NCBI GenBank assembly: GCA_030848705.1
Contig: CM061244.1
Location: forward strand, 49,021,190-49,085,189
Reading direction: 5' to 3'
DNA: 64,000 nt
Origin: Heracleum sosnowskyi
Lineage: Eukaryota > Streptophyta > Magnoliopsida > Apiales > Apiaceae
Positions 44,141 through 55,200 of the stretch are shown here, one piece after another (position 1 is the first letter of the stretch; each line of letters opens with the position of its first letter). The position numbers and the translations under genes are program-made. The notes below the pieces were generated by a model, which saw only the letters and a program-made list of their open reading frames with translations, made no database searches and had not been told where the DNA came from.

Positions 44141-44153
44141 TGGTATCAGAGCC
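44141..44153 (+). other. Gypsy primer binding site
   Basis: TGGTATCAGAGCC follows the LTR end by four bases. It is complementary to the 3' end of initiator methionine tRNA, the usual primer of Tekay/Del chromoviruses. Confidence 0.9.
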
Positions 44154-44326
44154 TATAGTTATTAATCTCAGAAATGATAGGGCGTTAGGAATAATAAATG
44201 CAACTATAATAATAAGAAGAACTCCCATCGAGTTCATGGTTGGGCTACCGGATGTAGCACTGACTGTTAAAACCCGCAAGGGAACTTTTATTACACAGTA
44301 TAGTAACCTAGCTTTCGCTTGTATAG

Positions 44327-45112
44327 GTGTTTGCGGCCGAGGAGACTGATGACTTCGAGACCCAGCATGACGATACTCTGCTGGAAGCTGAGGACGACCC
44401 CATAGACGACCCCATGGGGGATCTAGATGAGGATCCTGAGGAGGATACAGAGGACCCGGACGAGGATCCGGAAGAGGACCCCCAGACTGTGTTTGACTTT
44501 CCTACTTCTTCTATACCCACTACTGATGGAGATTCGACTGAGGATGATGATTCTACTGAGAGGGATCAGATTGTACCGGATGTAGTTACCATGGAGGACG
44601 ATGAGACTTCTGAGGATAGTGCTAGCCGAGGAGGCATCAGGATGTACCCTCTGCCTACTGTGAGAGCCCTTACCCCTCCTGTGCCCCCACTGAGCCCGTT
44701 ACCATCAGACGATGACTATGATCTCGCCCCTGAGGGATATGAGGATGACCAGGCCATGATTGATCTAAATACACCTCCTCCCTCACCTACTGGAGTACCT
44801 ACTGTGATCCATGATTGGATGATTGGCCGGCTGACCACTGACTTGGCTGCGGCAGAGGCTAGAGCTGATGAGCTGAGGAGACAGTTGACTGCAGAGAGAG
44901 AGACCCGTCATTCCTATCAGGACGGGATGAGGCATATGACTCCTCGGGAGATGAGACGTGAGATCTTCGGCATTGAGATGCGAGCTATGGTTCGCACGAG
45001 GAGGCTACCTGTTATTTCTGAGGGATTGGTATCCCGATGGACCGTGGAGTTGATCTGGGCAGATGCTATGGCGCGTGTCAGGAACCTGACCCGCCCAGGG
45101 GAGGAGCCTTGA
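44327..45112 (+). CDS. Acidic leader ORF between primer site and gag, unknown function
   Basis: An open frame of 261 codons, GC-richer than its surroundings. The first 100 residues are extremely acidic (DDPIDDPMGDLDEDPEEDTE), followed by a Pro-rich stretch (TPPVPPLSPLPSDDD), a short coiled coil (TTDLAAAEARADELRRQL) and a basic C-terminal part with RTRRLP. I recognise no family. The frame is intact although gag and pol of the same element are broken, which may be chance. It is not a usual Tekay component to my knowledge. It could be a genuine extra gene, a translated leader, or a fortuitous frame. Confidence 0.5.
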   Translation: MFAAEETDDFETQHDDTLLEAEDDPIDDPMGDLDEDPEEDTEDPDEDPEEDPQTVFDFPTSSIPTTDGDSTEDDDSTERDQIVPDVVTMEDDETSEDSASRGGIRMYPLPTVRALTPPVPPLSPLPSDDDYDLAPEGYEDDQAMIDLNTPPPSPTGVPTVIHDWMIGRLTTDLAAAEARADELRRQLTAERETRHSYQDGMRHMTPREMRREIFGIEMRAMVRTRRLPVISEGLVSRWTVELIWADAMARVRNLTRPGEEP

Positions 45113-45621
45113 TAGGTGATAGATAGCTTAGTTCTCTAAACTCAGACGACCGTTAGTAGTGCCAGTTTTTGTGGGATGGTTCCGATGTATAGTAGAATCC
45201 TTTCTAAGTTAGAGATAGGCTGATCAGACTGACGTTAACAGATGTTGACTGGTTGACTGGTAGTACTTAGCATTTGACTGTTGTATGGATGATGTATTCC
45301 AGCGATATGTTCGCTTTTGTGGGAACCTTGACTTTCAGTATCTCGTGGCTTTATGTCACCGATGTATATATTCATGCATTTCAGTTTCTTTAAAGCTTTC
45401 AGTCTTAAATTTGATATCCCATGCTATTTCAACTGTTTTACAAGTTATTAGTTTTGACATATAAACTGTGCAACCCCCATTTTTGAAAAAAAAAATGAAA
45501 GAATTTTGTGTGGGAAATGATGATTTCCAAGATTTTCACCGATAAACTCAACTGATCCAACTACCTATTTTGAAGGAACAAATGGTTTTAATATAAGTTT
45601 TAGTTTAAAAACATCAGGAAA
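45113..45621 (+). other. Gypsy leader between the acidic ORF and gag
   Basis: No frame or repeat of note; a run of A near 45486. It probably serves as untranslated leader for gag. Confidence 0.5.
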
Positions 45622-46890
45622 ATGCCACCCCGACGTATGGGAACACGAGCACGCCCTGCCAATCCTGCGGCTCAGGGCAGTGTTAACCAGGGAGATGTAA
45701 GGTAAAACGTTCATAATGAGGAAGAAAACCCAGACTTCCACGAGTTGGAAGAACAGAATTATGAGGAAGGTGAGTATGAAGGAAGCGGAGAGGACGACGA
45801 TTATAATGAGTTTGATGATCAGGACTACGAAGAGGAAGAGTATGACAGAATGTGGAGGTCCCCGGTGGAAACCCGATGGACCAATTTATGCACCTACTCC
45901 GACAGAATTTGAACCAGCACCCACCGCCACCACCACCAGGCCCCAATACTGCGGGGCATAGTGCTTTTAAGGCTTTTAAGTCCCTAAGACCCCCGGAATT
46001 TCAGGGATCTGCTGACCCTGTTGAGGCAAGAGCCTGGTTAAAGGAAATGGAAAAATCTTTTGAAATCATAGGTATTGAGGAAGTCCAAAAGACCGTCTTT
46101 GCTACGTACCTCCTGAAAGGGGAGGCTAACTACTGGTGGGAATAAAAAAGAAACCTAGAAACAGATGTCGTTGTTACCTGGACAAGGTTTACTACCTTAT
46201 TTCTGGAAAAGTATTTCCCTGTATTCATGGAAGCACAAATGGAGAGAAAGTTTTTGGAACTGAAACAGGATAACATGACTGTGGCGGAATATGAAGCAAA
46301 GTTTACTGAGTTGTCTAGGTTTGTGCCGGATTTTGTTAATACCGACTTGAAGAGGTCGAGAAGGTTTCAGCAAGGGTTAAAGCAATGGATTCAGAATAGA
46401 GTAGCGATGTTGGAAGTAACGGACTATGCATCGCTAGTGCAAAAGGCAACCATAGTGGAAGCAGGTAGTGAGCAGAGTCAGAAAGGAAGAGAAGAGAAAA
46501 AGAGGAAGTTTGGTAGTCAAGGAGGAAGCTCGGTGAACAAGAGTTTTCCCGCAAGACCATTAGGAGGAAATAGGTCCCAACTCTTAAGGAATTCCGAGTT
46601 CAGGAAAACTGAGAATAAGAGCCTAAGTCAGGGCGGCGGACAGATAGGAGTGTCCCGTTTCAATCAACCCCGACCCCCACTACCTGACTGCAAGACGTGT
46701 GGAAGAAAACATCTGGGAGAGTGTACTTTAAATTCGGCAACATGCTTCAAGTGCAAGAAGACAGGGCACTACTCCAGATCATGCCCTCTGAACGATCAGA
46801 AGTGTTTCCAATGTGGGAAATTAGGACACCTGAAAAGAGATTGCCCTATGGCAAACCCCGCTGGCTCAAGAATCAGTGGAGCCGCCTCTA
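45622..46890 (+). pseudogene. Gypsy gag, broken
   Basis: It starts MPPRRMGTRARPANP at 45622, typical of chromovirus gag, but meets TAA at 45703-45705. An acidic stretch continues in the same frame to about 45850. There a frameshift leads into the main gag frame (FKSLRPPEFQG, EARAWLKEMEKSFEI, YLLKGEANYWWE). That frame contains another stop, TAA, at 46144-46146, then continues (FMEAQMERKFLELKQ, FTELSRFVPDF). Three Cys-rich motifs end the protein: CKTCGRKHLGEC, CFKCKKTGHYSRSC and CFQCGKLGHLKRDC. The capsid gene is non-functional. Confidence 0.88.
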
Positions 46891-48814
46891 ACAAGCCCCC
46901 GACTGCTAGAACTTTCAACATGACGGTGAAAGATGTCGTGAGGGACACAAATGTGACAGCAGGTACCCTTCTATTAAACACCGTCAATGCAAATGTTTTA
47001 TTTGATTCAGGAGCTACTAAGTCTTTTATTTCGAGGGATTTCGCGAGTCAGTTAAGACTTAGAGCGGAACCATTAAAGGAAGTATTAGAGGTAGAGATAG
47101 CAAATCAGGAAGTAATTCCAGTTGATAAAATACACTTAGACTGTAGCCTAGAAATAGAAGGTCAACAGTTTCGTGTAGACTTGGTCCCATTTAAATTAGG
47201 GGAATTTGATGTTATTCTGGGAATGGACTGGTTGTCGAGCAATGGTGCTCAGATCGATTGTGAAAGAAAGAAAATTTGGATCAAAATGTCCGAAGGACGG
47301 GAGGTCGTGTTCAAGGGACAACGACAAACCCGTAAGTTTTTAACCATGGCCCAAACCAAGAGGTTGTTGCGGCATGTGTGTGAGGCTTACTTAACCTATG
47401 TGGTAGATACAAATCGAGAGGTTCCTAAATTACAAAATATTCCTATAGTTAATGAATTTGAAGACGTGTTTCCAGAAGACCTTCCGGGATTACCGCCCGA
47501 TAGGGAGATAAAATTCGCTATAGAATTAGCTCCAGGGACGGCGCCAGTTTCAAAGGCCCCGTACCGGTTAGCTCCGGTAGAAATGAAAGAGTTAGCTATC
47601 CAATTGCAGGAATTGCTAGATAAGGGAATGATAAGACCCAGTGTGTCACCGTGGGGTGCACCAGTGCTGTTTGTGAAAAGAAGGATGGTAGTTTAAGATT
47701 GTGCATAGACTATCGAGAGCTAAACAAGTTGACCATTAAGAACCGATATCCTTTGCCAAGGATTGACGATTTGTTTGACCAGTTGAAAGATGCAGTTTAC
47801 TTCTCCAAGATTGACCTGAGAACTGGATATCACCAGTTAAAGATAAAACCGGAAGATATACCTAAGACTGCATTCCGCACTAGGTATGGGCACTATGAGT
47901 TTTTGGTAATGTCGTTTGGGCTGACGAATGCCCCAGCAGCTTTCATGGACCTAATGAATAGAGTCTTCAAGCAATATTTGGACAAATGCGTCATAGTTTT
48001 CATTGATGATATTTTAGTCTACTCCAAGACGGAGGAAGAGCACGCAGAACATTTGAGAGTAGTGTTAGAGACGTTGAGAAAGGAAAGGTTGTATGCCAAG
48101 TTCTCCAAGTGTGAGTTTTGGCTAAGGGAAGTACAGTTTCTAGGCCATGTGGTCAGCAGTGATGGAGTACTAGTTGACCCTGCTAAGATAGAAGCCGTTT
48201 CAAACTGGGAGAGACCAACCACCCCGACTGAGGTGAGAAGTTTTGTAGGCTTAGCCGGGTATTATCGGAGATTTGTGCAAGATTTTGCTAGAATAGCAGC
48301 CCCATTAACCCGACTGACCCGAAAGACTGAAAAGTTTGAGTGGACTGAGAAATGCGAAAAGAGTTTTCAGGAATTGAAAAGGAGGCTAGTTACTGCCCCT
48401 GTACTGGCACTTCCAGACGGAAAGGGGAATTTCGTGATCTACAGTGACGCATCACACAAAGGGTTAGGGTGCGTGCTTATGCAACATGAAAGGGTGATTG
48501 CATATGCTTCTAGGTAGTTAAAGGAATATGAGAGCAGATATCCTACCCATGATTTGGAGTTAGCAGCAATAGTTTTCACCTTAAAGATTTGGAGGCATTA
48601 CTTATATGAGGAAAAGTGCGAGATCTACACAGACCATAAGAGCCTTAAGTACATTTTCACTCAAAAAGAGCTCAATATGAGACATAGGAGATGGTTAGAA
48701 CTAATCAACGATTATGATTGCGAGATTCTTTACCACCCAGGGAAGGCCAATGTGGTGGCCGATGCCCTTAGCAGGAAAGAGAGACTCAAAATGATAACCT
48801 CATCAGAAAAGTAA
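46891..48814 (+). pseudogene. Gypsy protease, reverse transcriptase and RNase H, broken
   Basis: This follows gag in the same frame. Protease has VLFDSGATKSFIS. Reverse transcriptase shows PYRLAPVEMKEL, KIDLRTGYHQLKI and the catalytic VFIDDILVYS. A frameshift near 47685 (after VLFVK) breaks the frame inside reverse transcriptase. RNase H shows VIYSDASHKGLGCVL and TDHKSLKYIF, and is interrupted by TAG at 48515-48517. Connection to integrase is lost at a stop at 48812-48814. Confidence 0.9.
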
Positions 48815-48831
48815 TCCAAGAGTTTGAGAAG

Positions 48832-49335
48832 ATGGAGATTGAGGTTAAAATAACCAGAGATGGCACGGAGAAATTATTCGAAATTGCACTACAATTGGAA
48901 TTGCTGCAAAAGATCAAACTAAGTCAAGAACGCATGATGAGTGAAAGGAAAGAGCTAATGACAGGAGAGGAATTAAGGACTGAAAGGGATGATAAGGGAG
49001 TTATGAGGTATACTTACCGGATTTGGATTCCTAATGATCAGGAATTAAAAGATGAGATTCTACATGAGAGTTATAGCTCAAGATATTCAATTCACCCAGG
49101 AAGTACCAAGATTTATAAGGATCTAAAGGAATATTATTGGTGGCCTAACATGAAAAAGGATGTAACAGAGCGGGTAAGCAAATGCTTGACCTGCCAAAGA
49201 GTGAAGGCGGAACACCAGTGACCCGGTGGACTCTTACGACCTCTAGAGATTCCAGAATGGAAATGGGAACAAATAGCCATGGACTTCGTAGTAGGATTGC
49301 CACGAACCAAAGCTAATCACGACGCCATCTGGGTA
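48832..49335 (+). pseudogene. Gypsy integrase, first part, split by S2
   Basis: The frame differs from RNase H, so a frameshift lies near 48815. The His2Cys2 zinc region (HESYSSRYSIHPG ... CLTCQRVKAEH) is followed by TGA at 49222-49224, then MDFVVGLPRTKANHDAIWV up to the S2 insertion at 49336. The reading resumes exactly after S2 with IVDRLTKSAHFLP. Confidence 0.9.
49331..49335. repeat. S2 target site duplication, left copy
   Basis: GGGTA immediately before the S2 LTR. The second copy is at 61117-61121 and restores the integrase reading frame across the insertion. Confidence 0.95.
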
Positions 49336-49828
49336 TGTTAGATATAATTGCTGACGTTTGTTCATCAGTGTTTAAGAAACAGGTGATCATCAGAGTTTAC
49401 ATTGAAGCCAGTCAGAGTTTGTTAGAGTCTGACTTGGTGATAGTTGAATTAGCTGTCGGTGTTGAATTGAATATTCTAGAAGCAATATATTCTGAAGATG
49501 GAAAGAAGCAGAATATATTGATACAGCTAAGGAAACTAAACAGAAGACTGAAGCAATCCTTAATTGATAATAATTGTATAGCTAATTTATAGGAGTATCA
49601 ATTAGATAAGGATTGTGTAACTGTGTACTATATAAACACAGATAGGTTATCCCTAGAGGGGATGAGATTATTGAAACATTATTCTTGTAACCTAGTAGCT
49701 CTTTGTGATTCATTAACATCACTAAGAGAGAATTATTTAATATAATTCAGTTTGTTGATTTACAAACTTGTGTTCTTGATTGTTATTCTAATACATACTT
49801 GATTATATATTGTGTATTCGGCCTAACA
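49336..49828 (+). repeat. S2 5' LTR
   Basis: Starts TGTTAGATATAATTGCTG and ends GTATTCGGCCTAACA (TGTTAG...CTAACA ends). TATATAAA at 49629-49636 is the likely promoter core, so about the first 320 bases are U3. U3 contains TCAGAGTTT twice (49390-49398, 49412-49420), the reverse complement of the AAACTCTGA motif found through the body of the element. The 85-codon frame here is part of the LTR and not a gene. Confidence 0.95.
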
Positions 49829-49830
49829 AT

Positions 49831-49843
49831 TGGTATCAGAGCC
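49831..49843 (+). other. S2 primer binding site
   Basis: TGGTATCAGAGCC, two bases after the LTR end, complementary to initiator methionine tRNA. Confidence 0.92.
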
Positions 49844-49891
49844 AAGGCTGTTTAATATATACAGTTTTTCGATTCAAACACAGTAATAATC

Positions 49892-52219
49892 ATGTCTGAA
49901 GAAAATCAAGCTCCTCCCAAGGTTGAACAGGTTAAACCTAATTCTGTGAGTCGATATGAAACAATCAGGGTTCCAATTCTCAGGCCAGTGGAGTATCCAA
50001 TTTGGAAGGTGAAGATGACCATGTTTCTGGAGGCTACAGATCTAGAATATCTTGACAGAATCAATGATGGTCCTCATATGCCGACTAAATTGTCTCCTGT
50101 TGTTGATGGTCAAGAACAAATGACTGTTCCAAAGGAAAAGAAAGATATGACTCCTGAGGACATCTCATCAATTGCAAAAGATGCAAAGGTTAGACATCTT
50201 CTCCACAGTGCTTTAGATAATGTTATGTCTAACAGAGTAATTGGTTGCAAAACTGCAAAAGAAATCTGGGATGCTTTGGAAGTCAGGTGTCAAGGAACCA
50301 CTGCTATAAAGAAAAACAGGAAAACAATACTCACACAGGAGTATGAGCACTTTGATTCAAGACCTAATGAAACCTTGACTGAGACTTATGACAGATTTTG
50401 CAAACTATTGAATGATCTGTCTCTGGTTGATAAAGAATATGAGCTTGAAGAGTCAAATCTCAAATTTCTCTTATCCCTACCTGAAAGATGGGATTTAAAG
50501 GCGACAACAATCAGAGATAATTATGATCTTGCAGATACAGATCTTGATGAGATCTATGGATTGTTAAAGACTCATAAACTTGAGATAGAACAAAGAAACA
50601 GGAGATCCAGCAAGAAGACAAAATCTGTTGCTCTCAAAGTTGAGGAGAAGCCCATCAAGAAGGAATCATCAAGGAAGAAAGCCAAGGGAAAGGCTTTAGT
50701 CATTAAATCTGAAAGTGAGTCATCAAACTCTAATGATGACTCAAACTCTGATGAAGCTTCTGACTCTGAGGATGATGAAGAACAGATGATACAAATGGCT
50801 GCATTGATGGTGAAGACCTTCAAGAAGATGGGATTCAAGAACTTCAAGAAAGCAAAGAGATTCTCAAGGAAAGATTCAAATTCTGAAAGGAAAAGTTTTA
50901 GAAAGTCTGATGGAAGGGAGACCAAGTCTGGCAAGAAGGATAAATCTGAAATCCAGTGCTACAAGTGTAAGGAGATGGGTCACTATGCCCCAGAGTGCAA
51001 GAAAGGAAAATCTGAGAAAGCACTCATCTCTAAAGGCAAAGACTGGGCAGATACTTCAGACTCTGATGATGGAGTAAACTATGCTCTTATGGCAACTGTC
51101 AAAGATGAGACTGAATCATCTGAAAATAAGGTACCCCAAACTACTTATGCTTATGATACTGATAATATATCTGAGTTAAGAGTATATCTGAAAAGCGTTC
51201 ATGTTAGTTATAGGGATCAGACTTTAGAGAATGAGAGAATTAAATCTGAGAATCTTAGCCTTAAAGATAGAAACAAGTTTCTTGAAGGAGAACTTGAAAA
51301 TATGAAGAAGATTCAAAAAGAAAGAGATGATGCTGTTTATATTGAACAGGAGTTGACTAAGAGATATAAGCAGCTAGAATCTGATCTAGAAAAAGAAAGA
51401 AAAATAATCAAGACTTGGACAAACTCTGGAAGAGACACTCATCAAGTGTTTCAGACAGATTCTGTAGGTTTAGGCTATTGTGAAAATGATGAACTTAGGT
51501 TTAAAGACAAGGTTAAGGTTAAACCACAACTTAAACCTGTAAAATTTGTTCCAGAGTCCACTAAGTTAAAATCTGTTGTAGTAAGAGAAGCTGATATGGA
51601 ATCAGATGAAACCTGTGAAAGACAGGAAAATATTATAACAGAAAATCTTATGGAAATAGAAGCCGTTAGAAAGCCAGTAAAAACTTGTGAAAAACAGGTT
51701 AATGTTGGCTTGATGACAGGAAAACAGTTCAATCATAAGCTCAAAGAAGTAAAGTCTGCCATGAAACCAAAAGGGTCCAAGAAGAATAGGAATGGAAAGA
51801 TAGGCATAAATAAAACAAATAATCATTTGCCTACTGCTGCTGCTCCAAGGAAAACATGTTATAATTGTGGTAGTACTAACCATCTTGCTAGATTTTGTAA
51901 TAAGAACAAAGATATTAATTCTTTACCTTCTACATCAGGAGTAAAGAATGATTATGTAAGGGTTAAACCACATACATTATGCACACACTGTGGGAGCACT
52001 TGGCATTCTATTTATACTTGTAAGAGTTATCATGCTATTTATCACAACTACTATGAGCTAAAACCCAATCTGAAGTGGGTTAGAGCAAACTCTGCAAGTG
52101 TAAAGTCTGACAATGTTAGTTTAAACTCTGTTGATAGTGATTCCGCTGTAAAAGCTAACAATGTTAAGAAAGGCAAAGGATCCAAGCAAGTCTGGATCCT
52201 TAAAACTAACTCTTCGTAA
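49892..52219 (+). CDS. S2 gag capsid/nucleocapsid protein
   Basis: An intact frame of 775 codons that starts 49 bases after the primer site. The N-terminal part resembles copia gag (YPIWKVKMTMFLEAT, CKTAKEIWDALEV, YDRFCKLLNDLSL). Three zinc knuckles are visible: CYKCKEMGHYAPEC near 356, CYNCGSTNHLARFC near 656 and CTHCGSTWHSIYTC near 696. A Lys/Ser/Asp-rich linker and a long coiled coil (about 450-510) lie between. It ends KQVWILKTNSS and TAA. Compared with S1 gag, the ends are similar and the middle is diverged. Confidence 0.92.
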   Translation: MSEENQAPPKVEQVKPNSVSRYETIRVPILRPVEYPIWKVKMTMFLEATDLEYLDRINDGPHMPTKLSPVVDGQEQMTVPKEKKDMTPEDISSIAKDAKVRHLLHSALDNVMSNRVIGCKTAKEIWDALEVRCQGTTAIKKNRKTILTQEYEHFDSRPNETLTETYDRFCKLLNDLSLVDKEYELEESNLKFLLSLPERWDLKATTIRDNYDLADTDLDEIYGLLKTHKLEIEQRNRRSSKKTKSVALKVEEKPIKKESSRKKAKGKALVIKSESESSNSNDDSNSDEASDSEDDEEQMIQMAALMVKTFKKMGFKNFKKAKRFSRKDSNSERKSFRKSDGRETKSGKKDKSEIQCYKCKEMGHYAPECKKGKSEKALISKGKDWADTSDSDDGVNYALMATVKDETESSENKVPQTTYAYDTDNISELRVYLKSVHVSYRDQTLENERIKSENLSLKDRNKFLEGELENMKKIQKERDDAVYIEQELTKRYKQLESDLEKERKIIKTWTNSGRDTHQVFQTDSVGLGYCENDELRFKDKVKVKPQLKPVKFVPESTKLKSVVVREADMESDETCERQENIITENLMEIEAVRKPVKTCEKQVNVGLMTGKQFNHKLKEVKSAMKPKGSKKNRNGKIGINKTNNHLPTAAAPRKTCYNCGSTNHLARFCNKNKDINSLPSTSGVKNDYVRVKPHTLCTHCGSTWHSIYTCKSYHAIYHNYYELKPNLKWVRANSASVKSDNVSLNSVDSDSAVKANNVKKGKGSKQVWILKTNSS

Positions 52220-52229
52220 TTGGTTGTGA

Positions 52230-55200
52230 TTGCAGGGCATAAAAGAGAGCACCCTTATCTTGGACAGTGGATGCTCAGGACACATGACTGGAAATAAAGC
52301 CCTGCTATCAGATTTTGAGGAGAAGGCTGGCCCAAAGGTTTCCTATGGAGATGGCAACATAGGACGTACTATGGGATATGGCAATATCAATCTTGGAAGT
52401 GTCATCATCACAAATGTAGCTCTAGTCTCAGGACTCAAGCATAATCTGCTATCTGTGAGTCAAATCTGTGACAGAGGAAACCATGTATATTTTCATACTG
52501 AACACTGTGAAGTTATCAGTAAATCTACTGGAAAAGTTGTTCTAGTTGGACACAGGCGCAACAACATTTATGAAGCAAGTTTGGTAACAAACTCTGATGG
52601 AAAAACAGTGTGTCTGACTGCGAGAATGTCAAATGAAGAGAGTTGGAATTGGCATAAGAAGCTCTCTCATCTCAATTTGAACAACATCAATGAGCTAATA
52701 AGAAAGGATCTTGTAAGAGGACTTCCAAAATCAATACTCAGTCTAGATGGCCTATGTGATTCTTGTCAAAAGGCCAAACAAAGGAAGTCATCATTCAAGA
52801 GCAAATCTGAATCTTCAGTAGTGGAACCTTATCATCTTCTACATGTTGATCTCTTTGGACCAGTGAATGTGATGTCTATGGGAAGAAAGAAATATGCTCT
52901 AGTAATTGTTGATGAATATACTAGATATACATGGGTGTATTTTTTATCAAAGAAGGAAGGAACTGCTCAAACTCTGATGGATCATGTAAATCTACTGGAC
53001 AAAGGATCACAGCACAAAGTCAAAATTATAAGGAGTGATAATGGAACTGAATTCAGAAACTCAATCATGGAAGCTTTCTGCAAGGAAAGAGGAGTGAAAC
53101 AAGAATTTTCTGCACCTGGAACTCCACAGCAAAATGGTGTAGTTGAAAGAAAGAACAGAACTCTAGTTGAAGCTGCCAGAACAATGCTTGATGAAGCAAA
53201 GTTACCAACCTATTTCTGGGCAGAAGCTGTTCAAACTGCTTGTTTTACTCAAAATGCTACACTGATCAACAAGCATGGGAAAACACCATATGAGATGGTG
53301 AAAAATAAGAAGCCAAATTTGAAATATTTTCATATATTTGGATGCAAATGCTTTGTGTTGAAGACTCATCCTGAAAAGTTGACCAAGTTCGAGTTAAAAG
53401 CTGATGAAGGAATCTTTGTTGGCTATCCATTGTCAACAAAAGCATTCAGAGTCTACAATCTGAGAACTAAAGTGATCATGGAATCCATACATGTGTCATT
53501 TGATGACAAGAAAATAACTGGACTTGAAGATGAAAATGAATATGATCAACTACGTTTTGAAAATGAAGATTTATTCTCTGATGATGTAAACTCTGATGAA
53601 GCTGGTCTGACAAACTCTGACGAAGCATACTCTGAACCTCTACTGGTAAATACTGGAGAAACTGGAAATTCTCAAATTGAACAAAATAGAGAACCAGTTG
53701 AGGGGGAGCGTGAAGAAGCTCAACAAGACACAGCAAGTGAGTCAGTTGAGGAAACTGATTCAAAATCTGACAGTTCAAACTCTGAGCCATCCAATTCAGG
53801 GGGAGCTTCAGATGCTGCAGAAAGTCAACATATGAATCAGGAGAGCATGGATCAAGGGGGAGGATTCAATAATGATGCAAGAAACCACTTACCAACAGCA
53901 AGAAAGTGGACACAGGCACATACACCTGATCTTATAATTGGAGATCCTGATGCTAGTGTAAGAACTAGAAGTGCTACTACAAATGAATGCCTGTATCATG
54001 CTTTCTTGTCTCAAACAGAACCAAAGAAAGTGGAAGAAGCTCTTCAAGATGCTAACTGGATAACAACAATGCAAGAAGAGTTAAATGAATTTGAAAGAAA
54101 TGAAGTCTGGACACTTGTACCTAGACCAAAGAATAGATCAATTGTAGGTACAAAGTGGGTTTTCAGAAACAAGACTGACAGTGAAGGTGTGATTACAAGA
54201 AACAAGGCTAGACTTGTGGCTAAAGGTTATTCACAACAGGAAGGAATTGACTATGATGAAACCTTTGCTCCAGTTGCAAGATTGGAGGCCATAAGAATGT
54301 TTCTGGCCTATGCTGCACACAAGAAGTTTAAAGTCTTTCAGATGGATGTGAAAAGTGCTTTTCTCAATGGGAAGCTTGAAGAAGAAGTGTTTGTTGAACA
54401 ACCACCAGGATTTGTAGATTCCAAGTATCCAGATTATGTCTACAGGCTTGACAAGGCATTATATGGACTAAAGCAAGCACCAAGAGCATGGTATGAAACT
54501 CTTGCTCAATTTCTTTTAGAAAGTGGGTTCACAAGAGGTACAATTGATAAAACTTTGTTTTATTTTAATTCTGGTGATAATTTGCTTTTAGTTCAAATTT
54601 ATGTAGATGATATTATTTTTGGATCTACTAATGACAAACTTTGTAAGAAGTTTGCAAAGCTTATGCAGTCCAGGTACCAAATGAGCATGATGGGAGAGCT
54701 TAGTTATTTTCTAGGCTTACAGGTCAAGCAAACAGATGATGGGATTTTTATCAATCAAGCAAAGTATACCAGAAATCTTCTAAAGAAATTTGGTATGCTT
54801 GATAGTTCATCTGTTCCAACTCCCATGGCTACTGCAACAAAGCTAGACAAAGACACAGGTGCTACAGTGGATATGACAACCTACAGAGGCATGATTGGGT
54901 CTTTACTGTATCTCACTGCAAGTAGACCTGATATCATGTTTGCAACATGTCTTTGTGCAAGATTTCAAGCAGATCCCAGAGAGCCTCATCTAACAGCTGT
55001 AAAAAGGATTTTCAAATATCTCAAAGGAACCATAACCTTGGGTTTGTGGTATCCTAGAGAATCAGAGTTTAAGCTAATTGGTTACTCTGATGCAGATTTT
55101 GCAGGCTGTAAGATAGACAGAAAAAGTACAAGTGGAAGCTGTCAATTCTTAGGTGACAGATTGGTTTCTTGGTATAGCAAGAAACAGAAGTCAATTTCCA

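Noticed and set aside
44141..44153. Possible tRNA gene at TGGTATCAGAGCC sites
   Set aside because: Only the 3'-end complement is present, with no cloverleaf around it, and it sits directly after an LTR: a primer binding site.
49335..49592. An 85-codon frame in the S2 LTR, also at 60551-60880
   Set aside because: It is contained in or extends from the LTR and has no family resemblance; duplicated only because the LTR is duplicated.
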